A stretch of 64,000 nucleotides of DNA, taken from NCBI GenBank assembly GCA_000143165.1, contig CP002084.1, positions 682,001-746,000 of the forward strand. The letters run 5' to 3'. The DNA comes from Dehalogenimonas lykanthroporepellens BL-DC-9. GTDB taxonomy: Bacteria > Chloroflexota > Dehalococcoidia > Dehalococcoidales > Dehalococcoidaceae. Each line of letters starts with the position of its first letter. The stretch's first letter is position 1. Positions 17,164 to 26,379 of this stretch are shown one piece after another. The position numbers and the translations under genes are program-made. The notes beneath the pieces were generated by a model. The model searched no databases. It was given only the letters and a program-made list of their open reading frames with translations, and was not told the origin of the DNA.

Positions 17164-18605
17164 TAGTGATTGGTCAACGTCTCGATCAATTCCCCATCGG
17201 CGCCCACAATATCCAGCTTACAGGCTAACTGGCCGTTGAGGTCGTGTGAGGCGCAGGACAAACACGGGTCGTAAGCGCGAATGGTCATTTCTACAGTGTT
17301 AAGAATACCCTGGTCGTACTTGCCGTCCTTGATCAGCATCTTGGCCGCCTGTTTCACCGACATGTTGATAGGTGCGTTGTTCTGGCAGGTGGCCACTATA
17401 AGGTTGGCCGAAGTCACCAGCCCGTTTTCATCGGTGGTGTAGTCATGAATCAAGGTGCCGCGCGGCGCCTCGGTACAACCGACGCCCCGGGCCGCCCTGG
17501 GGGTGACCGGAACCCTGGTGTTGGTGTCGGTGATTTCCGGGTCGTTCAACAGTTCCAGAGTCTTCTCGGCATTATATAGAATCTCGATAAGCCGGGCCCA
17601 GTGGAACAGCAGTGTCGCCTGAGCCGGGCGTCCAAAGGTCTCGCGGAATTCTTCCAATTCGGCTTGAGCCAGCGGAGTGCTGAGCTTATCAGATACGTTC
17701 ATCCTGGCCAGGGTGTTGACACGATAGATGCCGCTGGGATTATCCGGATCCATGGAAAATTCACCCCATTTCTTATTATAGGGGAATTTAACGTATGACC
17801 ATGGCTCGACATGCTCGGTGATATAATCCAGGTAATCCTTGGCTTCGAACTCCTCATAATTACCTTCGGGATCCATCATCCTGAGCTTACCGTCATACAG
17901 GTCCATGGTTCCATCGTCCTTGACCGTTCCCAGAAAACCGGTCTTAATGACCCCGACCGTTTTGACCGCGTCAATGTAAGCCGGAAAAATGTTCTTCTTG
18001 GCATAGTCTATGGAGAATTTAGCCAGCTCGAACGCTTCCTCGGCCATGGGTATCAGCTTTTTTCGCTCTTCCTCAGTCAGGGGCTTGGAAAAGCCACCAG
18101 GGACAGCCGCAGTCGGATGAATCGATTTGCCGGCAATGATTTCCAGCATATGAGCACACATGTGTCTGACCTTGACGACATTCCGTGCCACATCGGGCAA
18201 TTTCTGAGCGATACCGAAAACATTTCTTACGGCGTAATCGGCATCGGGGCCCATAATGAAGTCGCCACCGCCCAGGAAGTAGAAATGCAGGATATGCTCC
18301 TCCATATAGGCGATACTGTTGCATAATTCGCGCAACTTGCGGCCGGCCGGAGGCGGCGTGACGCCGAAAACGGCATCGCAGGCCTTGGCCGAAGCCAGGT
18401 GGTGCGACCATGGGCATACACCGCAAATACGGGTTGTGATACGGGGCATTTCCTCTACCGGACGTCCGACGCAAAATCGCTCGAACCCCCGGAGTTCCAG
18501 AACATTCACCTGAGTATCGGCAACATTGCCATCATCATCCAGTTTGATGGTTATCTTGGCCCCGCCTTCGATACGGGAAACCGGTTGAATTACAATTTCT
18601 TTCAT
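17163..18605 (-). CDS. mvhA: [NiFe]-hydrogenase large subunit, MvhA/VhuA-like (group 3c type)
   Basis: 480 residues. Ni-Fe ligands lie in RICGVCPWSHH (Cys61, Cys64) and DPCLSCASH (Cys448, Cys451, His454). The 26 residues after His454 are the peptide removed by the maturation protease encoded next. Context with mvhG, mvhD and hdrABC defines an F420-non-reducing, Hdr-linked cytoplasmic hydrogenase that oxidises H2 and feeds electrons through MvhD to HdrA. No membrane anchor or signal is present. Confidence 0.93.
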   Translation of the reverse strand: MKEIVIQPVSRIEGGAKITIKLDDDGNVADTQVNVLELRGFERFCVGRPVEEMPRITTRICGVCPWSHHLASAKACDAVFGVTPPPAGRKLRELCNSIAYMEEHILHFYFLGGGDFIMGPDADYAVRNVFGIAQKLPDVARNVVKVRHMCAHMLEIIAGKSIHPTAAVPGGFSKPLTEEERKKLIPMAEEAFELAKFSIDYAKKNIFPAYIDAVKTVGVIKTGFLGTVKDDGTMDLYDGKLRMMDPEGNYEEFEAKDYLDYITEHVEPWSYVKFPYNKKWGEFSMDPDNPSGIYRVNTLARMNVSDKLSTPLAQAELEEFRETFGRPAQATLLFHWARLIEILYNAEKTLELLNDPEITDTNTRVPVTPRAARGVGCTEAPRGTLIHDYTTDENGLVTSANLIVATCQNNAPINMSVKQAAKMLIKDGKYDQGILNTVEMTIRAYDPCLSCASHDLNGQLACKLDIVGADGELIETLTNH

Positions 18606-18631
18606 TGTTCGCTAATCTCCTAATCCCTTAT

Positions 18632-19549
18632 TCAGCGGGTCGGCATCGGGCGCAGTCGTCCAGCGCCGATAAATCTATTAAAGGTCGCCATGCGATCTTC
18701 AATTTGTTTCGCGTCCAACCCAACAGATGATAACGCTCCCATCATATCGACCATGGGATTAGCCCCAGCCCTGATCGGCCCGTAACAGCCACGGCAAGGC
18801 ATGTAGGCCTTGATGCAACGCGGAGTTTTTTCAGAGCCGCCGCAACCGGTGCGGGTTGCCGGCCCTAGGCACAGAATGCCTTGCTCGTTCAGACAGCGCA
18901 TATTGTCATATCGGCCTGGAGTGAACTCCGGCGCTTGCAACGGCCGCCGGATATTAACCTGAGCTTTTTTCTCTCTGACAGTCGGGCAATCGTCACAGAC
19001 ACTTCGTTCCGGCAGACTGAAACTCTTGCCCTCCAGCAGAGCTACAAGAGCGTTGGCAATCCATTCCGGAGTCGGCGGACAGCCGGGAATGGATATATCC
19101 ACCTTAATCACTTCATTTACGGAATAGACCCGGTCGGTCAACGCCGGCAAAGCCTCATTGGGGTCATCTCCAGCCTCGGTACTGGCTGTTTTGCGATAGG
19201 CAGTATCGAAGATTTCACTATTCGGATACATGTTACCCAAAGCCGGAATACCGCCGAAATTGGCGCAGGAACCGAGTGAGATGATAATTTTACACTTTCG
19301 CCGCATTTCTTCAGCCAGTTCTTTGTTTTCCTGGCTCCGGATACTGCCGGTTATGATACCGACATCGGCATCGGGAATTTCCATCTCCGATTTTTCCCCG
19401 GTCTGACCGAACAGCTTGTGGTCCATCAGCACCGGAATGTGTACAAATTCCAGGCTGGGCAACAGATCCAACAGGGGCTCACCTATATCCAGGATTGATA
19501 CCTCACATCCACCACATACCGCAAACCATTCTTCGGCAACTCGTACCAT
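18632..19549 (-). CDS. mvhG: [NiFe]-hydrogenase small subunit, MvhG-like
   Basis: 305 residues with the proximal-cluster motif CGGCEV (Cys12, Cys15), ISLGSCANFGG, IPGCPPTPEWIA and two further Cys groups (CLNEQGILCLGP..GCGG and CRGCYGP) for the medial and distal clusters. There is no Tat signal, so it is cytoplasmic. It relays electrons from the Ni-Fe site to MvhD. Confidence 0.93.
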   Translation of the reverse strand: MVRVAEEWFAVCGGCEVSILDIGEPLLDLLPSLEFVHIPVLMDHKLFGQTGEKSEMEIPDADVGIITGSIRSQENKELAEEMRRKCKIIISLGSCANFGGIPALGNMYPNSEIFDTAYRKTASTEAGDDPNEALPALTDRVYSVNEVIKVDISIPGCPPTPEWIANALVALLEGKSFSLPERSVCDDCPTVREKKAQVNIRRPLQAPEFTPGRYDNMRCLNEQGILCLGPATRTGCGGSEKTPRCIKAYMPCRGCYGPIRAGANPMVDMMGALSSVGLDAKQIEDRMATFNRFIGAGRLRPMPTR

Positions 19550-19621
19550 GCTTAGGTCCTCCTTGTTTAATTTGATTGAACTACCGTGTAAAAGCCGGTA
19601 ACCGGTGACCCGGCGAAGTGG

Positions 19622-19807
19622 TTAAACACTGACCTCTTTGACCACCCTTCTGGTGAACAGATAATACTTATCATCCTCACAAAAGGCTTTGACATCGAAT
19701 CCGTCAGCGGAGTATTGCTGTTCCTGTTTTTTGCTTTCAGCTTCGGTTTCATAAACGACGCCATCCCACATGAATTTCCTATTATCGAAATATCGCGCCA
19801 AATCCAT
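19622..19807 (-). CDS. 61-residue protein inside the hdr-mvh operon
   Basis: A small hydrophilic protein starting at ATG 19807, chosen because TGAGG lies a few bases upstream and the longer frame would overlap mvhD. It begins MDLARYFDNRKFMWDGVVYE and ends VVKEVSV. One Cys, several aromatics, no membrane segment. Set between mvhD and mvhG, with ordinary spacing, it may be an assembly factor or accessory subunit. I do not recognise a characterised family. Confidence 0.7.
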   Translation of the reverse strand: MDLARYFDNRKFMWDGVVYETEAESKKQEQQYSADGFDVKAFCEDDKYYLFTRRVVKEVSV

Positions 19808-19815
19808 TGATAACC

Positions 19816-20268
19816 TCACATTTTGTACGGGCTGGGGCCCAGTTGTTTTAGTTGGCCTACCATTTCGGTAACAACCTGAGCGAACCTGGCACCTTCGGAA
19901 GCCGAAACCCATTCCAGACGATAACGTTCTTCTTCCAACCCGAAATCCTGCAACATCAATTGGATGGCCTCAGCCCTGGCTTCCGCTTTCAAATTACCTT
20001 CACGGTAATGACAGTCACCCGGGTGACAACCGCACATCAACACACCATCGGCTCCTTTTGTAAGGGCATCGATAACCAGATTCGGGTGTACCATGCCGGA
20101 ACACATTACCCTGATTATCCTGACGTTTGGCGGATACTGAATCCGCGATACTCCGGCCAGATCGGCGGCGGCGTATGAACACCAGTTACAGGCGAAACAG
20201 ATAACCAGGGGCTCATACCCGTTATCTTCAACTGCTTCCGTTTGATTATTTTGCGTAGCGATATTCAT
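19816..20268 (-). CDS. mvhD: hydrogenase iron-sulfur subunit D, MvhD-like
   Basis: 150 residues with the cysteines of the family's [2Fe-2S] cluster region: CFACNWC (24-30), Cys56 and CGCHPGDC (79-86). In methanogen complexes MvhD links the hydrogenase to HdrA. It lies between hdrA and mvhG here, as expected for that bridge. Confidence 0.92.
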   Translation of the reverse strand: MNIATQNNQTEAVEDNGYEPLVICFACNWCSYAAADLAGVSRIQYPPNVRIIRVMCSGMVHPNLVIDALTKGADGVLMCGCHPGDCHYREGNLKAEARAEAIQLMLQDFGLEEERYRLEWVSASEGARFAQVVTEMVGQLKQLGPSPYKM

Positions 20269-20284
20269 GTCTTATCTTCCTTAG

Positions 20285-23200
20285 CTATACCGGATTCATA
20301 ATCGTGGCGACCATCTCCGAAAGCTCATCCAGGTAGAAATTCTTAACCATGATGCCTTTTTTCGGACAGGTAGCCATACATACCCCGCAACCGTGGCATT
20401 TAGCCGGATCCGCTTCGACGGTTTTTTTCAAACCACCTTTGAAATTGTACTCAAGCAATGAAATGGCATCATAAGGGCATGGGTCCACGCAGTAGGCACA
20501 CCCGTCACAGTTTTCATCCAGCACCTCCGAAACACAGGCTTCCAGTCTGATACTGTCCTTCGACAATATCGCCGCCGCCTTGGCCGCCGCGGCTCCTGCC
20601 TGGGCTATCGACTCCTCAGCCAGTTTTGGGCTATGTGCCAGCCCTGCCAGGAATACCCCTTCTACCGGAGAATCTACCGGGCGGAGTTTGATATGGGCCT
20701 CCATCAGGAAACCGTCATCGGAGAACGGGACCTTCATCAATTTGGCCAGTTTCTGGTCTTCCCCCGGAACCACGCCGGTTGACAGTACTACCAGATCGGC
20801 CGGAATATTAATTTTAGCTTTCAGAACCTGATCGATGACAGATACTTTCAGGCTATCCTTTTCAACAGCGACCTCCGGATTCTGTCCTTCTTCGTATCTG
20901 ATAAAACGAACACCTAGCTTTCGTGCCCGGCTGTATTCAGCCTCATGCAAACTGTAAGCCCGGATATCCCGGTACAGAATGAAGACATCGGTTTCCGGAT
21001 ACCTGGCCTTAAGTTTGATGCTGTTCTTGATCGCCTGTATACAACACAATCTGGAACAATAAGGATGTTTCTCATCACGTGAACCAACGCATTGCACCAT
21101 GACAATGGTTCTGGCCTGCACCCGGTTTTCGGATACGAGAGATTCCAGTTCCAGCTGAGTAACAACACGTTCATCCTTGCCGTACAGGTATTCTACCGGT
21201 CGGTATTCATTCGCTCCGGTGGCTACGATAACAGCGCCGACCTTGAGTTTGCCGGTCTGACCATCTTCAGTATATTCAATAACGAAATTACCGGCGGAAC
21301 CTTCGAAGGAAGTGACCTCGGTATTCAGATGCAGGGTAATTCCCGGATGGACCTTCACTCTTGCCATCAATTCATTCAGCTTGGTCTGGGGGTCCTCACC
21401 GGATCTACCGAATTTTACCCGCCGCAAGTTTCCGCCAAGCTCATCCGTTATTTCCATCAGATGGGTACCGAAACCGGCATCGGCCAGGTCGAGAGCCGCT
21501 GTCATTCCGGCCAGCCCGCCGCCGATTACCAGACCTTCGTTACAGACTGACATATTACCCGGATACAACGGTTTGAGATGCGACACTTTGACCACAGCCA
21601 GGCGAACGATGTCCTTGGCTTTACTGGTCGCCTCTTCGGGCTGGTTCATGTGCACCCAGGAGCACTGATTCCGGATATTGGCAATTTCCATCAGGTACGG
21701 GTTCAAACCGGCTTCTCGCATGGTGTCCTGAAACAAACCTTCATGGGTCCGCGGAGTACAGGCGGCAATTACTACCCGGTTCAACCCGTTATTGATTATA
21801 GCCTGCTTGATTTTCTCCCCGGCATCGGATGCGCAAGCAAAAAGGGTGTCATCGACAAACGCCACGTTTTCCAAATTCCTGGCGTCCTCTACAACGGTTG
21901 GAATGTCGACAACCGAAGATATATTCTTTCCGCAATGGCAGACAAAGACCCCGGTTCTGATTTCTTCCCCGATCGGTCTTTCTTCAGGATAAGTACGTTC
22001 TTTTACCAACTGTCCGCGTTCATCGGCCAGCAAGGCCAGAACACGCGAAGCCGCCGCCCCGGCCTGGACCACCGTGTCGGGAATATCTTTGGGTGATGTG
22101 AAAGTACCGACAGCATACACACCTTCGACATTGGTCGCTACCGGATCCATACCTTCTGTGGCACAGAAGCCGTCGGGGGTGGTCTTGACACCGAGCTTTC
22201 CGGCCAGTTCCTGTCCGGCTACCGACGGCCGCAAACCACAGGACAACATTACCATTTCAAAGGTCTCATCCATCATGCGGCCTTGTTCATCCTGATAGCG
22301 GACGATGATGTCGCTATTAGCCGGAATCTGTTTCAATGACGAAGGCTGGCAACGAACATATCTGACCCCGGCTTTTTTTGCTCTTTCATAATAAGACTCA
22401 AAACCTTTGCCGTAGGCTCTGATATCTATATAGAAGATGGTGACTTCAATTTCGGGGTGATGTTCTTTGAGTATCAGTGCCTCTTTGGTGGCGTACATAC
22501 AGCAAACGGCAGAACAAAAATCAGCCGATATTTCCCTGGACCCGACACACTGAATAAAGGCTACTTTCTTAGGTAACTGACCATTTGAAGGGCGAGCTAC
22601 CTTTCCGGCCGACGGGCCGGAAGCCGACAGCATACGCTCAAACTGCAGACTGGTCAATACGTCGGGATACCGGCCATATCCCAATTGAGGCTTTTCGTTA
22701 GCATCGAACAGATCATAGCCAGGTGCCATGACAACCGCACCGACATTTATCTCGATTTCTTCGTCCTGCTGGTCCAGCAGTACGGCATTGGCCTCGCAGA
22801 ACATTTCACAGGCGCGGCATCCTTTGCCTTTTTTGAAGAATATGCAGTTATCCTTGTCAATGACCGGCACGTTAGGCACAGCCTGCGAATAGAGGGTATA
22901 AATCGCCTTGCGCTTGGCCAAGCCTCGGTCAAATTCACTTTCGGTTTTTGCCGGACACTTTTCAATACAGACATTACAGCCGGTGCATTTGGATTCATCG
23001 ACACATCGGGCTTTCTTCTTAATTCTCACCTTGAAGTTGCCCGCTTTCCCTTCATAACTGATGAACTTGGAATTAGTGATAAGTTCAATATTCAGATGCC
23101 GGTCAATATTCACCAGCCTGGGTGATACGGTACACATGGCACAGTCGTTGGTGGGAAAAGTCTTGTCCAATTGAACCATTTTCCCGCCGATGGCGGGGGC

Positions 23201-23311
23201 TTCTTCCAGCAGATAAACCTTGATACCAGCTTCAGCCAGGTCGAGCGCAGTCTGCATGCCGCCGACGCCTCCACCGATAACCAAAGCCGCGCCAATCTTG
23301 TTTTCCCCCAT
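20285..23311 (-). CDS. hdrA: HdrA-type flavin electron-bifurcating subunit, 1,008-residue extended form
   Basis: Larger than methanogen HdrA (about 650). Order: an N-terminal FAD module with VIGGGVGG (11-18) and a ferredoxin-like CTGCNVCIEKCP; a middle HdrA domain (VCHCGKNI, about 455); a second thioredoxin-reductase-like FAD domain (VIGGGLAGM); and two C-terminal [4Fe-4S] motifs CDGCAYCVDPCP and CHGCGVCMATCP. HdrA splits hydrogenase electron pairs between ferredoxin and the HdrB site. The extra N-terminal module may give a second flavin or another electron entry point. Confidence 0.9.
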   Translation of the reverse strand: MGENKIGAALVIGGGVGGMQTALDLAEAGIKVYLLEEAPAIGGKMVQLDKTFPTNDCAMCTVSPRLVNIDRHLNIELITNSKFISYEGKAGNFKVRIKKKARCVDESKCTGCNVCIEKCPAKTESEFDRGLAKRKAIYTLYSQAVPNVPVIDKDNCIFFKKGKGCRACEMFCEANAVLLDQQDEEIEINVGAVVMAPGYDLFDANEKPQLGYGRYPDVLTSLQFERMLSASGPSAGKVARPSNGQLPKKVAFIQCVGSREISADFCSAVCCMYATKEALILKEHHPEIEVTIFYIDIRAYGKGFESYYERAKKAGVRYVRCQPSSLKQIPANSDIIVRYQDEQGRMMDETFEMVMLSCGLRPSVAGQELAGKLGVKTTPDGFCATEGMDPVATNVEGVYAVGTFTSPKDIPDTVVQAGAAASRVLALLADERGQLVKERTYPEERPIGEEIRTGVFVCHCGKNISSVVDIPTVVEDARNLENVAFVDDTLFACASDAGEKIKQAIINNGLNRVVIAACTPRTHEGLFQDTMREAGLNPYLMEIANIRNQCSWVHMNQPEEATSKAKDIVRLAVVKVSHLKPLYPGNMSVCNEGLVIGGGLAGMTAALDLADAGFGTHLMEITDELGGNLRRVKFGRSGEDPQTKLNELMARVKVHPGITLHLNTEVTSFEGSAGNFVIEYTEDGQTGKLKVGAVIVATGANEYRPVEYLYGKDERVVTQLELESLVSENRVQARTIVMVQCVGSRDEKHPYCSRLCCIQAIKNSIKLKARYPETDVFILYRDIRAYSLHEAEYSRARKLGVRFIRYEEGQNPEVAVEKDSLKVSVIDQVLKAKINIPADLVVLSTGVVPGEDQKLAKLMKVPFSDDGFLMEAHIKLRPVDSPVEGVFLAGLAHSPKLAEESIAQAGAAAAKAAAILSKDSIRLEACVSEVLDENCDGCAYCVDPCPYDAISLLEYNFKGGLKKTVEADPAKCHGCGVCMATCPKKGIMVKNFYLDELSEMVATIMNPV

Positions 23312-23314
23312 CTG

Positions 23315-24181
23315 CTACACCGCCCTCGTCAATACTTGTTCAGACTCAACAAAATGCTTGCCCAACATCAGATCCTTTTCTGGGACACCAATAGCCAGGG
23401 CCACCAACTCGGTAAAATAATATATGGGCAAATCGTATCGCACGCCCTTTTTCGCCAGGTCTTCCTGCCTGACGTCCAGGTTCAACTGACAAAAGGTGCA
23501 AGGCACCGCCACAGCGTTCGCCCCGACCGATCTGGCATCATTCAATATGCGGCTGGTCAAGTCAAGGACTATATCAGGCCTGGTGATCGACAGCGAGCCG
23601 CCACAGCACTCTACCTTGTGCGACCAATCGATTGTCTTTATGCCTACGGCGCTAAGGATTTTGTCCATGGTCATCGGGTATTCGGGGTTGTCCAGAAAAC
23701 CAGTCTCTTTATGAGGCCTGACCAGAAGACAACCATAGTAGCTGACAACCTTGAGATGCGATAGGTCCCTGACAACCAGTGATTTCAATTTTGCCAGATT
23801 GTCTTCCCGGGCGAGTATTTCCAGAGGATGAAATACGCCAATTTCTTTTTCAAATTTATGCTCAATGATTTCTTCAATTTCTTTTTTAACCCGACGGTCT
23901 TCGTCGTCTTCATACTGCGCTACCTTGAACCGGTTATAACAGGCGGTACAGGGCACCACGACTTCATCCAAACCCATTTTCTCTATTTCCGCCAGGTTTT
24001 TCAGCGGCAGAGTTTCCGCCAGGAGCACGGAAGAATTGTGGGCCAGAGTAGAGCCGCAACAAACCCATTTCTTAGGCTCTTCTAGCTCTATTTCCAATTT
24101 ATCGAATACCCGCATCAGGGACTGATGATATTCCCTACCGGTGGACCGCAGAGAGCAACTGTTGTAATAGGCGTATTTCAT
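23315..24181 (-). CDS. hdrB: heterodisulfide reductase subunit B-like
   Basis: 288 residues with two CCG domains: Cys (YNSCS), WVCCGS and CTACYNR in the first half; GCLL, ECCGGS and CTFCQLN in the second. In methanogens these hold two noncubane [4Fe-4S] clusters that cleave CoM-S-S-CoB. Bacteria lack those coenzymes, so the substrate here is another disulfide, a thiol/persulfide or an alternative acceptor. It overlaps hdrC by four bases. Confidence 0.9.
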   Translation of the reverse strand: MKYAYYNSCSLRSTGREYHQSLMRVFDKLEIELEEPKKWVCCGSTLAHNSSVLLAETLPLKNLAEIEKMGLDEVVVPCTACYNRFKVAQYEDDEDRRVKKEIEEIIEHKFEKEIGVFHPLEILAREDNLAKLKSLVVRDLSHLKVVSYYGCLLVRPHKETGFLDNPEYPMTMDKILSAVGIKTIDWSHKVECCGGSLSITRPDIVLDLTSRILNDARSVGANAVAVPCTFCQLNLDVRQEDLAKKGVRYDLPIYYFTELVALAIGVPEKDLMLGKHFVESEQVLTRAV

Positions 24182-24768
24182 GAACCGGCCAACTCCTGTT
24201 CCTTTTTGGCAACTCTTTGAAAGATCTTTTTCATCTCATCGGCATTCTGTGAATGCGGGATTACTTCCAGCTTGCCTTTTTTCAGCATTCTCAATCCCAG
24301 ACCGAAATCCCGCCCCAGCGTACCGGTCTTCAGGGACAGTAAACCTGCCACACCGGCTTCGTACATCATCCCGTACCGCTTAACCAGATTAAGGCCGGTG
24401 CGGTAAAACTCAGCCACTGCGGGTTCCCTGGGCTTGATGCCTTCCTTGATGGCGATATTGGCCAGCGCATCCATGACCATCAACAAACCGGTATCCTGAG
24501 GACATCTGCCGGTGCAGGTGCCACAGGCAACACACAGCCAATAGGTATTGGAATTGAGTACTATATCCTTCAGCCCCAGCCTGACGGCATGAATCACCTG
24601 GGTGGGTGTCATATCCATGTATTCATTGAGCGGGCATCCGGATGTGCATTTGCCGCATTGATAGCACATGTTGGCATCCACGCCGTGCATGGCTTTGATA
24701 TTGCCGGCAAGTTCGCTGATATGTCCGGGCAACAATTCGTATTCGAGAACGACTTGGGTTTCAGTCAT
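24178..24768 (-). CDS. hdrC: heterodisulfide reductase subunit C-like
   Basis: 196 residues from ATG 24768, chosen for the GAGGTG nine bases upstream; a longer frame from 24810 has no Shine-Dalgarno. Two classical [4Fe-4S] motifs: CYQCGKCTSGCP (Cys35-45) and CVACGTCTGRCP. It wires HdrA to HdrB. It is the first gene of the hdr-mvh operon. A weak promoter may lie within 24870-24910; nothing else is seen between it and elp3. Confidence 0.92.
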   Translation of the reverse strand: MTETQVVLEYELLPGHISELAGNIKAMHGVDANMCYQCGKCTSGCPLNEYMDMTPTQVIHAVRLGLKDIVLNSNTYWLCVACGTCTGRCPQDTGLLMVMDALANIAIKEGIKPREPAVAEFYRTGLNLVKRYGMMYEAGVAGLLSLKTGTLGRDFGLGLRMLKKGKLEVIPHSQNADEMKKIFQRVAKKEQELAGS

Positions 24769-24909
24769 ACCACAACACCTCAACCTCTGTCTTTGTAGTC
24801 CGCTTGCCATACGGTTGACGACAAAATTACCAACCTGCGGGTTTGAGCAGTAATTATTACCATCTGCCTCTGACAGGTAGTACTATATCCAAAGTACCAT
24901 GCCAAAATA

Positions 24910-26325
24910 TTAGCTTAATCGGCTGATTTTGTCAATCGTTTTAGTACCGGGGCGAAGGTTTTTGACCATATATGGATGACTCAGTAAATAACCATGGCTC
25001 TTATAATAATTCCTGACGCCGACCCCGGACAGCACTGCCATTCTGCTGACCCCGAATTCATCAACAGCAATTCTTTCAGCCTGGCTGATTAGGCGCCGGC
25101 CAAGACCCTGATGTTGAACCGAATCGGAAGCAGTCAGGCCGAATCCAACTTCAGGTCCATAGACGTGGAGTTCGCGAATCAAGCCCAGCGGACCGCCGTC
25201 CGGTGATAAAGGCGCCGGAATTGTTTCCTGGAAACGCAGTCGCAACAGCCCAAAAAGAGTCTCATTGTCGTCTTCCAGCGAAAGAAATACTTCATGACCC
25301 CCAGCGGCCTCATAATCCAGTCTCCGCAATTCCGGTGTCCCTATCGCCAGCTTACGGTTTGAACGATGTCCATATTCACGGCACCGAACGCATCGACATT
25401 CGGCCCCTTCATCTTCCAGCAGTTGTCTCACTTTATCCCGCAACGAGTTTTTCAGCCCGCCGTTTATATATTCAGCGGGGATATCCCGAAGCACCCGGGA
25501 AATCCTGACATATGGCGGAATCAGTTTTTTGATGTCCGCTATCAATCTCACCATCATGCCATCACTGTAAGGTCGGTACCGACCGGAACGATACCATTCA
25601 TCCAGTTCGGTACCTTCAACCACCATCGTTGGGTATAATTTAAGACCGTCCGGCCGGAAATCCGGGTTATCGAATATCATTTTGGTCAGCCTGAGATCGT
25701 TTTCCGTATTTGAGCCGGGGAGCCCGGGCATCCAGTGATAGTGCACCTTCAACCCCGCTGTCCGTAGTCGTCGAGTGGCCTCCACTACCGCTACCACATC
25801 ATGGCCGCGTTTCACCTGTTCGTACACACGGTCATCCGGCATCTGCACACCCAGTTCAACTCGGGTGGTGCCCCAGTTAATCATGCGGGCTATTTCAACC
25901 TGCCCGCAATAATCCGGCCGGGTCTCGATACACAAGCCAACGGCGCGATGTTCTGCCAGCTCATTATTTTGTTGCGCTTCTTCCAGACTTCCCGAAGAAG
26001 AGCCATTAAGAGCATCGTAGCAATCCTTGATATAGTCAGTCTGGACATCCGGCGGATTGGAAAGAAAGGTGCCGCCCATGATGATAAGCTCCACTTTGTC
26101 AGTTGGATGCCCCATATCTTCCAGGATTTTAAGTCTAAGTTTTACCTGTTCGACAGCATCATAATTCCTAGATGCTGCTCGCATGACCGCCGGTGAATGA
26201 GGGGTATAACTGCGCGGAATACCACTGAATTCAGGACAATAGACGCATTCACCGGGACAACCCGCCGGTGGAGTCATCACCGCCACGGGGGTGACTCCCG
26301 ATATGGTTCTGGTTTTCTTTTTCAT
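24910..26325 (-). CDS. elp3: Elongator-like tRNA uridine-34 modification enzyme (Elp3)
   Basis: 471 residues. N-terminal radical SAM domain with Cx3Cx2C (Cys23, 27, 30; CPGECVYC), MGGTFLSNPP and IETRPD; a Cys-rich segment CRCVRCREYG near the domain border; and a C-terminal GNAT acetyltransferase domain (GLGRRLISQAE, about 400). Elp3 uses acetyl-CoA and SAM to make 5-carboxymethyluridine at the tRNA wobble position. A Dehalococcoides mccartyi Elp3 has been studied structurally, so bacterial occurrence in this group is known. It is divergent from a Trm9-like methyltransferase 54 bases away. Confidence 0.93.
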   Translation of the reverse strand: MKKKTRTISGVTPVAVMTPPAGCPGECVYCPEFSGIPRSYTPHSPAVMRAASRNYDAVEQVKLRLKILEDMGHPTDKVELIIMGGTFLSNPPDVQTDYIKDCYDALNGSSSGSLEEAQQNNELAEHRAVGLCIETRPDYCGQVEIARMINWGTTRVELGVQMPDDRVYEQVKRGHDVVAVVEATRRLRTAGLKVHYHWMPGLPGSNTENDLRLTKMIFDNPDFRPDGLKLYPTMVVEGTELDEWYRSGRYRPYSDGMMVRLIADIKKLIPPYVRISRVLRDIPAEYINGGLKNSLRDKVRQLLEDEGAECRCVRCREYGHRSNRKLAIGTPELRRLDYEAAGGHEVFLSLEDDNETLFGLLRLRFQETIPAPLSPDGGPLGLIRELHVYGPEVGFGLTASDSVQHQGLGRRLISQAERIAVDEFGVSRMAVLSGVGVRNYYKSHGYLLSHPYMVKNLRPGTKTIDKISRLS

Positions 26326-26379
26326 GAATATGATGGTTTAATTATACATTAACTTATCAGGTGGCAGGAATTTATACCG

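Noticed and set aside
17163-24768. Evidence for a methanogenic archaeon
   Set aside because: Surrounding genes (rpoBC of bacterial type, T-box, RNase P protein, YidC, RuvB) are bacterial; no methanogenesis genes are seen.
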